A stretch of DNA of 52,628 nucleotides from Propionibacteriaceae bacterium UBA6122 (GCA_002428365.1 DIVW01000005.1:1-52628), one strand, 5' to 3'. Positions 23,640 through 32,158 are shown, counted from the first letter of the stretch. Notes: generated by a model not told the origin, from the letters alone. Made by a program: numbers and translations.

Positions 23640-25064
23640 ATGCCTAGTCCAAAGGTAGCGATCCATGAGGAGCCGCCGGCGCTGACCGAAGGGCTGCGTC
23701 GATTGCGCGATCGGCTCGGCGTGCCCGCCGAGTTCCCAACCGAGGTGCTGGCCGAAGCCGAGCAGGTCTCGGCCCGCCAGCTGCCGGAGTTGCCCGATCG
23801 AACCGATATCGAGTTCGTCACCCTCGACCCGGCGAGTTCGGTTGATCTGGATCAGGCCTTCCACCTTTCTCGGCAAGGCAGCGGCTTCCTGCTGCGCTAC
23901 GCGATCGCGGACGTGGCCACCTTCGTGACTCCGGGCGGACGGATCGATGTTGAAGCCCACGCCCGGGGCGAGACCCTGTATGCGCCGAATCGCCGCCTGC
24001 CGCTGCACCCGCTGGTGCTCTCGGAGGGGGCGGCCAGTCTGTTGCCGGGCAAAGTGCGTCCGGCCCTGATTTGGGAACTCCAGCTCGACGCGGACGGCAA
24101 GACCACCTCCACCCGAGTGGCTCGTGGCCTGGTGCGAAGCCGCGCCAAGCTCGACTACGTTTCGGCCCAGGCCGCACTGGAGGGAGGCAGCGGTGGTGAA
24201 CAGCTAGAGCTGCTGCGCACCATCGGCACGCTGCTGCGGGCCCGCGAGGCTACCCGCGGCGGGGTGAGCCTGTCAGTGCCCGAGCAAGAGGTGGTCACCG
24301 ACGGCACCGTGTGGTCGCTCGCCTTCCGGGCCGGGTTGCCTATCGAAGACTGGAACGCCGAGTTATCGCTGGCTACCGGAATGGCCGCCGCCCAACTGAT
24401 GCTGACCGCCGGTGTTGGCATTCTGCGGACCCTGCCGCGGGCCCAGGAGTCGGCCATCGAGCGGCTCCGCCGCACTGCGCACGCGTTGGGCATCAACTGG
24501 CCACATGCACAGACCTATCCGGATTTCGTGCGCAGCCTGGATTCTCGGATACCAGCGCACGCGGCGATGCTGAACTCCTGCACCACTTTGTTTCGCGGGG
24601 CGGGCTACCAGGCCTTCGACGGGGTCAGTCCCGAACAACCCGAGCACGCTGCCATCGCGGCCCCCTACGCCCACGTGACCGCACCGCTGCGCCGGCTGGT
24701 GGATCGCTATGCCGGGGAGGTGTGCCTGGCGGTGAGCGCGGGCGTCAAGGTGCCGGAATGGGTGTTGGGTGCCCTGCCGGAGCTGCCCGGCCTGATGGCA
24801 GAGACTGGCCGGCGTACCAACCGGTTCGAGCGCGGCACCGTCGATCTGGTGGAGGCGCTGGTGCTGGCGCCGCGGTTGGGCCAAAGCTTCGCTGGAGTGG
24901 TCATCGGCATCAACGACGAGGACGATGAAGGCATCCTGCAGCTCGCCGATCCGGCCGTGGAGGCGCGGGTGCGTGGCTCCCGGCTGGTTTTGGGTCAAGA
25001 GGTGCGCGCTACTTTGACTGCCGCTGATCTGGTCACCGGTGAGGTTGAGTTCCGCCTGTTGTGA
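23640..25064 (+). CDS. RNB-domain exoribonuclease (RNase II/R family)
   Basis: The 474-residue protein is almost only an RNB catalytic domain. TLDPASSVDLDQAFHLS carries the clustered Asp of the active site, LRYAIADVATFV follows, and PYAHVTAPLRRLVDRY contains the conserved Arg near the C-terminus. N-terminal cold-shock domains and a full S1 domain are missing or very short, so it is smaller than RNase II (about 640) and RNase R. It should degrade RNA 3' to 5'. ATG 23640 starts just after the RNase H stop, completing a three-gene operon. Confidence 0.88.
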   Translation: MPSPKVAIHEEPPALTEGLRRLRDRLGVPAEFPTEVLAEAEQVSARQLPELPDRTDIEFVTLDPASSVDLDQAFHLSRQGSGFLLRYAIADVATFVTPGGRIDVEAHARGETLYAPNRRLPLHPLVLSEGAASLLPGKVRPALIWELQLDADGKTTSTRVARGLVRSRAKLDYVSAQAALEGGSGGEQLELLRTIGTLLRAREATRGGVSLSVPEQEVVTDGTVWSLAFRAGLPIEDWNAELSLATGMAAAQLMLTAGVGILRTLPRAQESAIERLRRTAHALGINWPHAQTYPDFVRSLDSRIPAHAAMLNSCTTLFRGAGYQAFDGVSPEQPEHAAIAAPYAHVTAPLRRLVDRYAGEVCLAVSAGVKVPEWVLGALPELPGLMAETGRRTNRFERGTVDLVEALVLAPRLGQSFAGVVIGINDEDDEGILQLADPAVEARVRGSRLVLGQEVRATLTAADLVTGEVEFRLL

Positions 25065-25098
25065 CCCTTCGGCCCTTCGACAGGCTCAGGGAACTGGT
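25064..25098. repeat. REP-like repeat, family A (copy A4)
   Basis: GACCCTTCGGCCCTTCGACA, then GGCTCAGGGAACTGG, directly after the RNB-gene stop. It has the reverse orientation of the A1 core. Confidence 0.7.
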
Positions 25099-25157
25099 TG
25101 TGGGCGGATCGAGCCCGCCGATTTCGACTTAGCGCGGTGCCGTGATAGCTAATTGAG

Positions 25158-26024
25158 GTGAAAGAACTCAACGATTCGTTGCCCTCAGCAACTGCCCTGT
25201 TTTCGGCTGCGGCCCGCGCCGCCCACGTGCTGGTCGACAACCCGCCGCACCTGATTCGTGACACCGACGCCATCGCGGTGTGTGAACTGTTCGAACCCTC
25301 TCCGCTGGCCTTCCAGCTGGCCTTCCCGAGTGCGCCGGTGCTGGCGGCAGCCAGAGCGTCGGCGGTGATTCGTAGTTGGTTCGCCCAAAGCATCATCGCC
25401 CAAACCGGTCTCGATCAGCTGGTGGTGCTGGGTGCCGGGCTGGATACGTCCATCGCCGCTCCGTCGGGCCAGACGTGGGTGGTCGACACCGCAGCGGTTC
25501 TCGCCTGGCGGGCGGAGTTGTTCGGGCTCGCCGCGATTCACGATACGGCCCATCAGGTGCCCGTCGATCTGGCCAGCGGCGATCTGTCCGCCGCGCTGAC
25601 TGATGCCGGACTCGATATCACCCGTCCGGCAGTCGTGGTGGCGCTGGGGTTGAGCATGTATCTCACCGGGGCGCAGTTTCAGGCACTGCTGAAGCGACTG
25701 GCCGTATTGGCGCCCGGATCGGTGCTGGTTTTCGATGCATTGGCACCTGAGGCCGACGCCGACGAGGCCGGACGGGCCTACGCCGCCGCCGTCACTGCCC
25801 AAGCCGGCGGGCGGGAACCGTGGCGCTGGCGCCCCAACGGGGAAGCCCTGAGTCAGGCCCTAGCCCATGCCGGCTGGAACGCCGACATCCGTGCAGAGGC
25901 TGAGGTGGTGTCGTCCGACTTCAGGCGGGCCAACCCGCAGCTTCCTGTAATGAGGTTGGTGCAACTGATTCATGCCCGAACCGGGGTTGCCGGTACGCTG
26001 AACGCGGACGAGTCGGCCGGGTGA
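25158..26024 (+). CDS. LCM/PPM1-family SAM-dependent methyltransferase
   Basis: A protein of 288 residues of the leucine-carboxyl-methyltransferase-like family that is common in actinobacteria. The SAM motif is LVVLGAGLDTSIAAPS (about residues 90-105). WVVDTAAVLAWRAEL follows, with VVVALGLSMYLTG as motif IV. The substrate is unknown. The GTG at 25158 gives the family length; a TAGCTA lies 6 nt upstream, a weaker match to the leaderless pattern. The last 19 nt of the gene lie inside rnpB, whose promoter must therefore be in this coding region. Confidence 0.8.
   Translation: MKELNDSLPSATALFSAAARAAHVLVDNPPHLIRDTDAIAVCELFEPSPLAFQLAFPSAPVLAAARASAVIRSWFAQSIIAQTGLDQLVVLGAGLDTSIAAPSGQTWVVDTAAVLAWRAELFGLAAIHDTAHQVPVDLASGDLSAALTDAGLDITRPAVVVALGLSMYLTGAQFQALLKRLAVLAPGSVLVFDALAPEADADEAGRAYAAAVTAQAGGREPWRWRPNGEALSQALAHAGWNADIRAEAEVVSSDFRRANPQLPVMRLVQLIHARTGVAGTLNADESAG
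25994..25999 (+). promoter_or_regulatory. -10 element of rnpB
   Basis: TACGCT, 6 nt before the first base of the P1 helix of rnpB at 26006, and within the methyltransferase coding sequence. The spacing equals that at leaderless genes in this window. Confidence 0.5.
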
Positions 26025-26392
26025 TCGCGGCGCAAGTCGAGGAAAGTCCGGACTCCACAGAGCAGGGTGGTGGGTAACGCCCACCCGGGGTGACCCGCGG
26101 GAAAGTGCCACAGAAAACAAACCGCCCCGCAAGGGGTAAGGGTGAAACGGCGGTGTAAGAGACCACCGCACTCCAGGTGACTGGAGTGGCAGGGCAAACC
26201 CCACCCGGAGCAAGACCAAGAAGGGCTGAGTCCTCGGACGCAGCCTGCGGACACCGTTTGAGCGCTGCTCGCGCGAGGTGTCCGGGTAGGTCGCACGCTG
26301 GCAACGGCGAAGGTGGTTGGCAACAACCGCCGCAGATGGATGATCACCGGCCCTTCGGGGCCACAGAATCCGGCTTATAGGCCGACTCGTCC
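26006..26392 (+). ncRNA. rnpB: RNase P RNA, bacterial class A
   Basis: The catalytic RNA of RNase P, which trims tRNA 5' ends. The P1 helix is GGACGAGTCGGCC (26006-26018) with its exact complement GGCCGACTCGTCC (26380-26392). Conserved regions are visible: GAGGAAAGTCCGGACTCC near 26039, ACAGAAAACAAACCGCC near 26110, AGATGGATGATCACC near 26334 and ACAGAATCCGGCTTA near 26363. At about 387 nt it fits an actinobacterial type A molecule. Its 5' end overlaps the methyltransferase stop. Confidence 0.95.
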
Positions 26393-26491
26393 CCACCCGG
26401 CCACTTCAGAGTGGACGCCGGGCTGCGGCCACCCCGGGCTCGGCTGGTGGGCCGGCGCGTGCAAGCGCGTTTTGAGTTTCCTGATTGGGGA

Positions 26492-26533
26492 CGGCCCAGC
26501 CAGGTCGATCGGGGGGGTCGGGCCTGGCGGGGC
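26492..26533. terminator. Possible terminator hairpin between rnpB and map
   Basis: GGCCCAGCCAGG (26492-26503) pairs with CCTGGCGGGGCC (26522-26533) over 12 positions with one mismatch and an 18-nt G-rich loop. It lies between the convergent rnpB and map genes. I see no gene between 26393 and 26617. Confidence 0.4.
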
Positions 26534-26617
26534 CTCACCGTGACATCCCCGAGGGGTAGGGGTAGGGGACACGGCTAAGGTCAAGGCTACCTAAAATGCC
26601 TTGTGAATGCAGGTCGA

Positions 26618-27466
26618 CTAAGGAACCGTGAGTACTTCAGCGCCATCCTCGGTGACCACAAGCGTGGCCTCGAACTGCGCCACCCGACTGCGATCGTTGG
26701 TGACTACGGTCCAGTCGTCGTCCCAGACATGGGAGCGCTGATCGCCAAGCGCGAGCATGGGCTCGATGGTGAAGGTCATGCCCGGTTCCATCACCTCGGT
26801 ATAGGCGGGGTTGTCGTAGTGGGGGATCACCAAACCGGAGTGAAAGGCACTGTGCACCCCGTGGCCGGTGTAGTCACGCACCACCCCATAGCCGAAGCGT
26901 TTGGCATAGGACTCGATCACCCGGCCGATCACGTTGATCTCTCGGCCCGGACGCACCGCGCGGATGCCGCGCTGCATCGCTTCCTTGGTTCGCTCGGCCA
27001 GTAGCCGCGAACTCTCATCCAATTCGCCGACCCCGTAGGTGGCGCAGTTGTCGCCGTGGACGCCATCGATGAAGGCGGTGACGTCGATCTTGAGCAGATC
27101 GCCGTCAACCAGGGGACGGGCATCAGGGATGCCGTGACAGATGACCTCGTTCACCGAGGTGCAGCAGGCCTTCGGGAAACCGCGGTAGCCCAGCGTCGAA
27201 GGGTAGGCACCCTGATTGATGAGGAAGTCGTGAATTACGGCGTCGATTTCGTCGGTGGTGACCCCGGGGGCAATGGCCGCCTCACCGACTTCCAGAGCCT
27301 GGGCTGCGATCCGTCCAGCCACCCGCATCTTGGCGATGGTTTCGGGAGTCTGCACGTGTGAGCCGCCGTAGTGCTCGGGCCGATCCCTACCCACGTAGGC
27401 TGGGCGCGGAATTGCGGGCGGCACCAAGCGTTCGGGTGAGACTGGATATGGCTTCACTTCGGTCAC
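26618..27466 (-). CDS. map: Methionine aminopeptidase, type I
   Basis: Map removes the initiator methionine from new proteins. The 282-residue protein has the metal ligands in KIDVTAFIDGVHGDNCATYG (two Asp), TGHGVHSAFHSG (His), FTIEPML (Glu) and QFEATLVVTEDG (Glu). The N-terminal extension with PVSPERLVPPAIPRPAYVG is typical of the longer actinobacterial form. I choose GTG 27466: a minus-strand TATGAT lies exactly 7 nt before it, and that hexamer would overlap the alternative ATG at 27478. It is divergent from the small conserved gene at 27519. Confidence 0.92.
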   Translation of the reverse strand: MTEVKPYPVSPERLVPPAIPRPAYVGRDRPEHYGGSHVQTPETIAKMRVAGRIAAQALEVGEAAIAPGVTTDEIDAVIHDFLINQGAYPSTLGYRGFPKACCTSVNEVICHGIPDARPLVDGDLLKIDVTAFIDGVHGDNCATYGVGELDESSRLLAERTKEAMQRGIRAVRPGREINVIGRVIESYAKRFGYGVVRDYTGHGVHSAFHSGLVIPHYDNPAYTEVMEPGMTFTIEPMLALGDQRSHVWDDDWTVVTNDRSRVAQFEATLVVTEDGAEVLTVP

Positions 27467-27473
27467 GCAGGTG

Positions 27474-27479
27474 ATCATA
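27474..27479 (-). promoter_or_regulatory. -10 element of map (leaderless type)
   Basis: TATGAT on the minus strand, 7 nt before GTG 27466; it contains the competing ATG. Confidence 0.5.
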
Positions 27480-27518
27480 GTTCCGTGACCGGTTGGTCGA
27501 TCTCGACGAGGAGGAGCC

Positions 27519-27701
27519 ATGGCCGAAGAGTCCTGGTACTACTGCCTGAAGCATCACGCCGTCGAGCCCTATGAGGCCTGCAAAGCGATTGACCGGCTTG
27601 GTCCCTACGCCTCGGTAGCTGAGGCCGAGCAGGCTCTGGAGCGCGTGGCGCAGCGAAATGAGCAGTGGGACGAAGAGGATCGTCGCGAGGATGTGCCGTG
27701 A
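27519..27701 (+). CDS. Small conserved actinobacterial protein
   Basis: A protein of 60 residues, EESWYYCLKHHAVEPYEACK then RLGPYASVAEAEQALERV, ending in acidic residues. The pattern W-Y-C-L-x-H-H ... C ... LGPY is one I recognise from small unnamed proteins beside glnA or map in other actinobacteria; no function is known. The Cys/His set (C9, H11, H12, C20) could bind a metal, which is inference. A strong GAGGAGGAG lies before the ATG. glnA2 follows 105 bp later with its own control region. Confidence 0.8.
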   Translation: MAEESWYYCLKHHAVEPYEACKAIDRLGPYASVAEAEQALERVAQRNEQWDEEDRREDVP

Positions 27702-27767
27702 TCCGTCCGGTCGCACACTGCTCTGGACGGCTCGCATGGACGGCAACTGCCCAAAACGCGGCAAGTT

Positions 27768-27783
27768 GTAACCAGACTGAAAC
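27768..27783 (+). promoter_or_regulatory. Candidate GlnR box upstream of glnA2
   Basis: GTAAC-CAGACT-GAAAC matches the actinomycete GlnR half-box pattern GTnAC-n6-GAAAC (from memory) exactly. It ends 23 nt before the glnA2 ATG. CAGACT at 27795-27800, 6 nt before the ATG, could be the -10, which would put the box at the -35 region. Confidence 0.5.
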
Positions 27784-27806
27784 ACGAGCGCGGGCAGACT
27801 GAACTC

Positions 27807-29144
27807 ATGGATAAGCAGACCGAATTCGTGCTTCGCACCATGGAGGAGCGGGACGTCCGTTTCGTCCGCCTGTGGTTCACCGACGTGCTCGGATTCCTCA
27901 AGTCAGTTGCCATCGCCCCCGCTGAGCTCGAAGGTGCGCTCAGCGAAGGTATTGGTTTCGACGGATCAGCTATCGAGGGCTTTGCTCGGGTTTACGAATC
28001 CGACATGGTCGCGCACCCTGACCCGTCCACCTTCCAGTTGCTGCCGTGGCGTGGTTCCAGCCAGGGCACCGCCCGGATGTTCTGCGACATTCGGCTCCCC
28101 GATGGTGCGCCCTCCTTCGCCGACCCGCGCTACGTATTGCGGCGCACGCTGAAGAAGGCCTCCGAGATGGGGTTCACCTTCTACACCCACCCCGAAATCG
28201 AGTTCTACCTGTTCAAGCAGCCGATCGTCCCCGGGCAGGTGCCCGTTCCGGCCGACCAGTCCGGCTACTTCGATCACACCACCACCAGCCCGGGCGCCGA
28301 CTTCCGCCGCCAAGCGATCACGCTGCTGGAGCAGATGGGCATTCCGGTGGAGTTCAGCCACCACGAGGGCGGCCCCGGCCAGCAGGAAATCGATCTGCGC
28401 TACGCCGACGCGCTCACCATGGCTGATGCCATCATGACCTTCCGGGTGGTGATCAAAGAGGTCGCGGTGATGCAGAACCTGTTCGCGTCCTTCATGCCCA
28501 AGCCGTTGACCAACCATCCCGGCTCCGGCATGCATACCCACGTCTCGCTGTTCGAGGGCGACAAGAACGCTTTCTACGATGCGAGTGCGGAATACCATCT
28601 GTCGAAGACCGGTCGGCAGTTCATCGCTGGCCTGCTCAAGCACGCCGCCGAAATCACTGCCGTGACCAATCCGTGGGTGAACTCCTACAAGCGCCTGGTG
28701 GCCGGGGCCGAAGCGCCCAGCTACATCTGTTGGGGACGCAACAACCGCTCGGCCCTGGTGCGAGTGCCGATGTACAAGCCCAACAAGGGTTCCTCGGCGC
28801 GAATCGAGCTGCGTTCGATCGATGCGGCGGCCAACCCCTACCTGGCGTACTCAATGGTGCTGGCTGCTGGGCTGTCTGGCATCGAGAACGAACTCGAACT
28901 GCCGGAAGGCGCCGAGGACGACGTGTGGAGCCTCACCGATCGTCAGCGCCAGTCGCTGGGGATCGACCCGCTGCCGCGCAGCCTGGGCAACGCCATCGAC
29001 CGGATGGAGGAGTCCCAGTTGGTCGCTGACACTCTCGGCGAACACGTCTTCGAGTTCTTCCTGCGCAACAAGAAGGCTGAGTACGAGGCCTACCGCAGCG
29101 AAGTGACCCCGTGGGAGCTCAATAACTCCCTGCCAAGCCTCTAA
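27807..29144 (+). CDS. glnA2: Type I glutamine synthetase, GlnA2-like, without adenylylation tyrosine
   Basis: A 445-residue GlnA-family protein that would ligate ammonia to glutamate. IGFDGSAIEGFARVYESDM, HPEIEFYLF, FSHHEGGPGQQEIDLRY, HPGSGMHTHVSLFEG and the late IELRSIDAAANPYLAYS mark the active-site set. The adenylylation loop differs from GlnA1: the usual LY-LPPEE is replaced by DDVWSLTDRQR (Trp374), so GlnE should not modify it. Mycobacterial GlnA2 has the same length. A candidate GlnR box lies upstream; glnE and glnA1 follow at 34.6 and 52 kb. Confidence 0.9.
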   Translation: MDKQTEFVLRTMEERDVRFVRLWFTDVLGFLKSVAIAPAELEGALSEGIGFDGSAIEGFARVYESDMVAHPDPSTFQLLPWRGSSQGTARMFCDIRLPDGAPSFADPRYVLRRTLKKASEMGFTFYTHPEIEFYLFKQPIVPGQVPVPADQSGYFDHTTTSPGADFRRQAITLLEQMGIPVEFSHHEGGPGQQEIDLRYADALTMADAIMTFRVVIKEVAVMQNLFASFMPKPLTNHPGSGMHTHVSLFEGDKNAFYDASAEYHLSKTGRQFIAGLLKHAAEITAVTNPWVNSYKRLVAGAEAPSYICWGRNNRSALVRVPMYKPNKGSSARIELRSIDAAANPYLAYSMVLAAGLSGIENELELPEGAEDDVWSLTDRQRQSLGIDPLPRSLGNAIDRMEESQLVADTLGEHVFEFFLRNKKAEYEAYRSEVTPWELNNSLPSL

Positions 29145-29308
29145 ACCTCCGTTTGCCAAAGAATCCGCTGTGGATTGTGCCGAAAGGCTACGAAAATCCC
29201 CGCGGAAGGAGTTGAATGGGTGCCGGTCGGCTGTGGCTTACGGCTTCAGTGATCCGAGGGGCAATGTTCGCGGGGGGCGAGCTGTCTCACGGTTTCACGC
29301 CGACGCGC

Positions 29309-29347
29309 GGGTCCGTCGCGATTGCAGGGGTGCATCTCGACGGACCC
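29309..29347 (+). terminator. Possible glnA2 terminator hairpin
   Basis: GGGTCCGTCG (29309-29318) and CGACGGACCC (29338-29347) are exact complements with a 19-nt loop, in the gap between convergent glnA2 and the HlyD-like gene. The rest of 29145-29366 shows no supported gene. Confidence 0.45.
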
Positions 29348-29361
29348 GCATCCAATTCTCG

Positions 29362-29392
29362 AGCCGTCAGCGGCTGGCGCTGGCTGACGGCT
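29362..29392 (-). terminator. Possible hairpin at the end of the HlyD-like gene
   Basis: AGCCGTCAGC (29362-29371) and GCTGACGGCT (29383-29392) are exact complements with an 11-nt loop. The left arm spans the stop codon of the minus-strand gene. Confidence 0.4.
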
Positions 29393-30926
29393 GTGGCGCC
29401 GAAGTGGCCGTACTTGAGGACTTCGTCGAAGCACTCGATGACGATGATGCCGACGATCCGGTGCGGCTGCGGGTAGCGTTCGCCGGGATTTCGGCGGTGC
29501 TATCGGCCAACACCACCACCTGACCGGCGGTCAGCCCCTCGGTGATCTCAACCCAACCCCCGCCCACCGCGCCGGTCTTCACCGTTGTCGTGGTCGGAGT
29601 GGTGGCGCCGCTGGCCAATACGTTGACGGTGGCCGTGCCGGTGCCGGTGGGGGTGACCGCAGACACTGGAACGCTGACCACGCCGGTGACGGCTTTGATC
29701 GGAATCGCCACCGAAGCCTTAGCGCCACTGGCCAACAGCCCGTCCGGATCCGATACTGCGATCGTGGTGGCGTAGGTCGTTGTGCTGCCGCTGGTGCCGC
29801 TGGTTTCCAGCAGACTGATGCCGGTCACTTTGGCCTCCATTGAAGTCAGCGAGCCCGCCGGGGTCACCTTCGCGGCGGCCCCAATGCTCAGCGAACCCCG
29901 CGTCTTCAGCGGCACCTCGATGGTCACCACGGCTTCGCCGGTGCCGACGATAGTGACGGTGCCAGCCGAGGCGCTGTCGCCCTTGCTGAGCCCGACCGTC
30001 CCCACCGTGCCGGAGATCGGCGCCAGCAGTTCGGCCTCAGCCAGATCGTCCTTGGCGCTCTGCAGGTTCTGCTCGGCCTGGAGCAAGGTGGCCTTCGCCG
30101 AGGCGACCGCACCGGCGCTCACCGTGGTGGAGGAGCTGGAGCCACCAGTTGATGGCGAGCTGTTGTCGTCGCTGCCGCTGGCGGCCTGGTTGATGGCCGC
30201 CAGCACGGTCTGCAGCGCAGAATCGGCGGCAGTCAACTCCACTCGGGCCGTGGCACACGCCTTTAACTCAGTCTCGCTGGGGTCGCCGCTGGTACTGGTC
30301 GTGCTGGCCGAAGCGGACGGGGTTGCGCTCGCCGACGGGCTCGCCTCGGTCGTGGTCGAAGTGGTCGAAGTGGTCGACACCTCATCGTTGACCCAGGCCA
30401 TGATCGGATCGCAGGCAGTTGCCTGGCCGCTCACCGCGGCGGTGACCCGCTTGCCAGCAGCATTCAGGCCGGCGAGGTCGAAGGTCACCGTCACACCGGT
30501 GGGCGTCTTGGACTTGGTGCTCTTCGAACTGGTCGTTGAGGTGGCCGTGCTGGGGTGGCGGGCGTTGTAGAGACTCAGTTCGGCTCGCGCCACGGAGGTT
30601 TCAGCTTCCAATACCGCGAGCTTGAGCGAGCGGGTGTCCAGTGTGGCCAGCACGTCGCCAGCGCTCACTTCGCTGCCGACTGAGACCAGCACCTTGCTGA
30701 CCGTGCCGGTGGCAGCAAAGGCAGCGTCCGCGGTGTTCTTTCGACTGATTGAACCGGTGGCGACGTAGTTCTGGGTGACATCACCGGTGATGGCGGTGGC
30801 GGTCACCCAGCGGCTGGATGTCGTCGTGGTGGCGTTGGCCACCCCGATGCCGATCGCAGCCACTACCGATAGCGCCACTGTGGCGATCAGCACGGCCCGC
30901 AGGCGTGGATTCGAGGTGAGCTTCAT
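29367..30926 (-). CDS. HlyD/MacA-type adaptor subunit with Ser/Thr-rich insert
   Basis: A secretion/efflux adaptor of 519 residues, last in a four-gene export operon. After an N-terminal membrane segment (about residues 10-30) comes the first lipoyl-like half (GTVSKVLVSVGSEVSAGDVL). Then a long low-complexity Ser/Thr/Ala region (about 130-280) and the second half (APISGTVGTVGLSKGD) follow, with beta-barrel domains and a Ser-rich tail. Adaptors of this family bridge an ABC pump to the cell exterior. The insert interrupts the coiled-coil hairpin that usually joins the two lipoyl halves. It begins right at the permease stop. Confidence 0.82.
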   Translation of the reverse strand: MKLTSNPRLRAVLIATVALSVVAAIGIGVANATTTTSSRWVTATAITGDVTQNYVATGSISRKNTADAAFAATGTVSKVLVSVGSEVSAGDVLATLDTRSLKLAVLEAETSVARAELSLYNARHPSTATSTTSSKSTKSKTPTGVTVTFDLAGLNAAGKRVTAAVSGQATACDPIMAWVNDEVSTTSTTSTTTEASPSASATPSASASTTSTSGDPSETELKACATARVELTAADSALQTVLAAINQAASGSDDNSSPSTGGSSSSTTVSAGAVASAKATLLQAEQNLQSAKDDLAEAELLAPISGTVGTVGLSKGDSASAGTVTIVGTGEAVVTIEVPLKTRGSLSIGAAAKVTPAGSLTSMEAKVTGISLLETSGTSGSTTTYATTIAVSDPDGLLASGAKASVAIPIKAVTGVVSVPVSAVTPTGTGTATVNVLASGATTPTTTTVKTGAVGGGWVEITEGLTAGQVVVLADSTAEIPANATRSRTGSSASSSSSASTKSSSTATSAPQPSASASR

Positions 30927-32158
30927 TATTCGCTCCTCAAAGCGTCGATCGGGGCCAGCTTGGCGGCCCTCGTTGCCGGATACACGCCGGCAACGATGCC
31001 GATGCCTAGGGAAACCACCAGCGCGAGCAGGGTGGCTGGAATCGAGATCACCACGGTCATCCCGAGGATCGGGGTGAGGATCGCTGCGCCGATGAAGCCC
31101 AGCGCGATGCCGACCACGCCACCGAGCATGCCGAGGATGCCAGCCTCCACCAGGAACTGGCGCCTGATGATCGCTGGAGTGGCTCCCAGGGCTTTGCGGA
31201 GGCCGATTTCGCGAACCCGCTCACTGACCGAGACCAACATGATGTTCATCACACCGATACCGCCCACCAACAACGAGATGCCCGCGACCCCGCCCAGCAG
31301 CAGGGTGACTATGCCCGTAATCGAGGTGGCGGTTTCCACCAGGGACGCCTGGGTGCTGACGGTGAAGTCGGCGTTGTCACTGGTGACCTGGTGGCTGGCC
31401 AGTAGTGCGGTCTTCACCTGCTGATAGGCCGCCGAAAGGCTTTCAGCGTCCTTGCCCTCCAAGTAGATCGACGAGACGCTGTTGGCGTTGGTGGAGGTTG
31501 ACAGCCTGGCGGCGTAAGTGGTGCTCGGCACCACCACGGTGTCGTCGTCATTGCTGGATAACGACGAACCGGCTGAGGCGAGAACGCCGATGACAGTGAA
31601 GGCCTGGCCGTTGATGCTAATCGTCTGGCCCACTGGGTTGGCGGAGGTGAACAATTCGGTGGCGGTGTCTTCACCGATCACCGCAACCGAGGCTGAGGAG
31701 TTGACCTCAGCGTCGGTGAAGAACCGTCCGCTGGACACCTCGCGGGCCCGCACGCTCAGCCAATCTGGCACCGTGCCGATCACCGTGGAGGTCCAGGTGC
31801 TCTCAGCTGATTGCAACGAACCAGAAGCTGTGGACGTTGGCGCCACCGCAGCGACGTCGGGAACGACCGCTCGATCAGCTAGCAGCGTCGCGTCCTGGGT
31901 GGTCAGGGTCGAGGCGGACCCGCCACCGCCACGGAAGCCGCCGGAGGTGGTGGTCTGGCTCGGGGAGACGATGATCAAGTTGGAGCCGAGGGAGTTGATC
32001 TGGGAGGAGATTTGGGCGCTTGCTCCCTGGCCGAGGCCGACGGTCAGCATGACTGCCGCAATGCCGATCAGAATGCCGAGCATGGTTAACAGCGAGCGCA
32101 TTCGGCGCGCGTTCAGCGCAGCGATCGCGGTGCGTAGTGTTTCGGTCCAACCCATCAT
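30926..32158 (-). CDS. MacB/FtsX-type ABC transporter permease
   Basis: A permease of 410 residues with the MacB layout: one N-terminal membrane helix (RRMRSLLTMLGILIGIAAVML), a large extracellular MacB_PCD domain (residues about 45-275), and three C-terminal helices. ISLLVGGIGVMNIMLVSVSE and REIGLRKALGATPAIIRRQF are hallmark sequences. Such mechanotransmission pumps export from the outer leaflet or cell surface. The ATG overlaps the ATPase stop (ATGA), and ATG codons at 32158 and 32155 are adjacent; I use the first. Confidence 0.9.
   Translation of the reverse strand: MMGWTETLRTAIAALNARRMRSLLTMLGILIGIAAVMLTVGLGQGASAQISSQINSLGSNLIIVSPSQTTTSGGFRGGGGSASTLTTQDATLLADRAVVPDVAAVAPTSTASGSLQSAESTWTSTVIGTVPDWLSVRAREVSSGRFFTDAEVNSSASVAVIGEDTATELFTSANPVGQTISINGQAFTVIGVLASAGSSLSSNDDDTVVVPSTTYAARLSTSTNANSVSSIYLEGKDAESLSAAYQQVKTALLASHQVTSDNADFTVSTQASLVETATSITGIVTLLLGGVAGISLLVGGIGVMNIMLVSVSERVREIGLRKALGATPAIIRRQFLVEAGILGMLGGVVGIALGFIGAAILTPILGMTVVISIPATLLALVVSLGIGIVAGVYPATRAAKLAPIDALRSE

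Noticed and set aside
26030..26400. Several open frames across rnpB on both strands
   Set aside because: The sequence is a clear RNase P RNA with P1 pairing and conserved regions, so the frames are not genes.
29170..29523. Plus-strand frames between glnA2 and the HlyD-like gene
   Set aside because: They have no recognisable domain or ribosome site, overlap the adaptor gene, and lie over two hairpins. I treat the gap as a terminator region.
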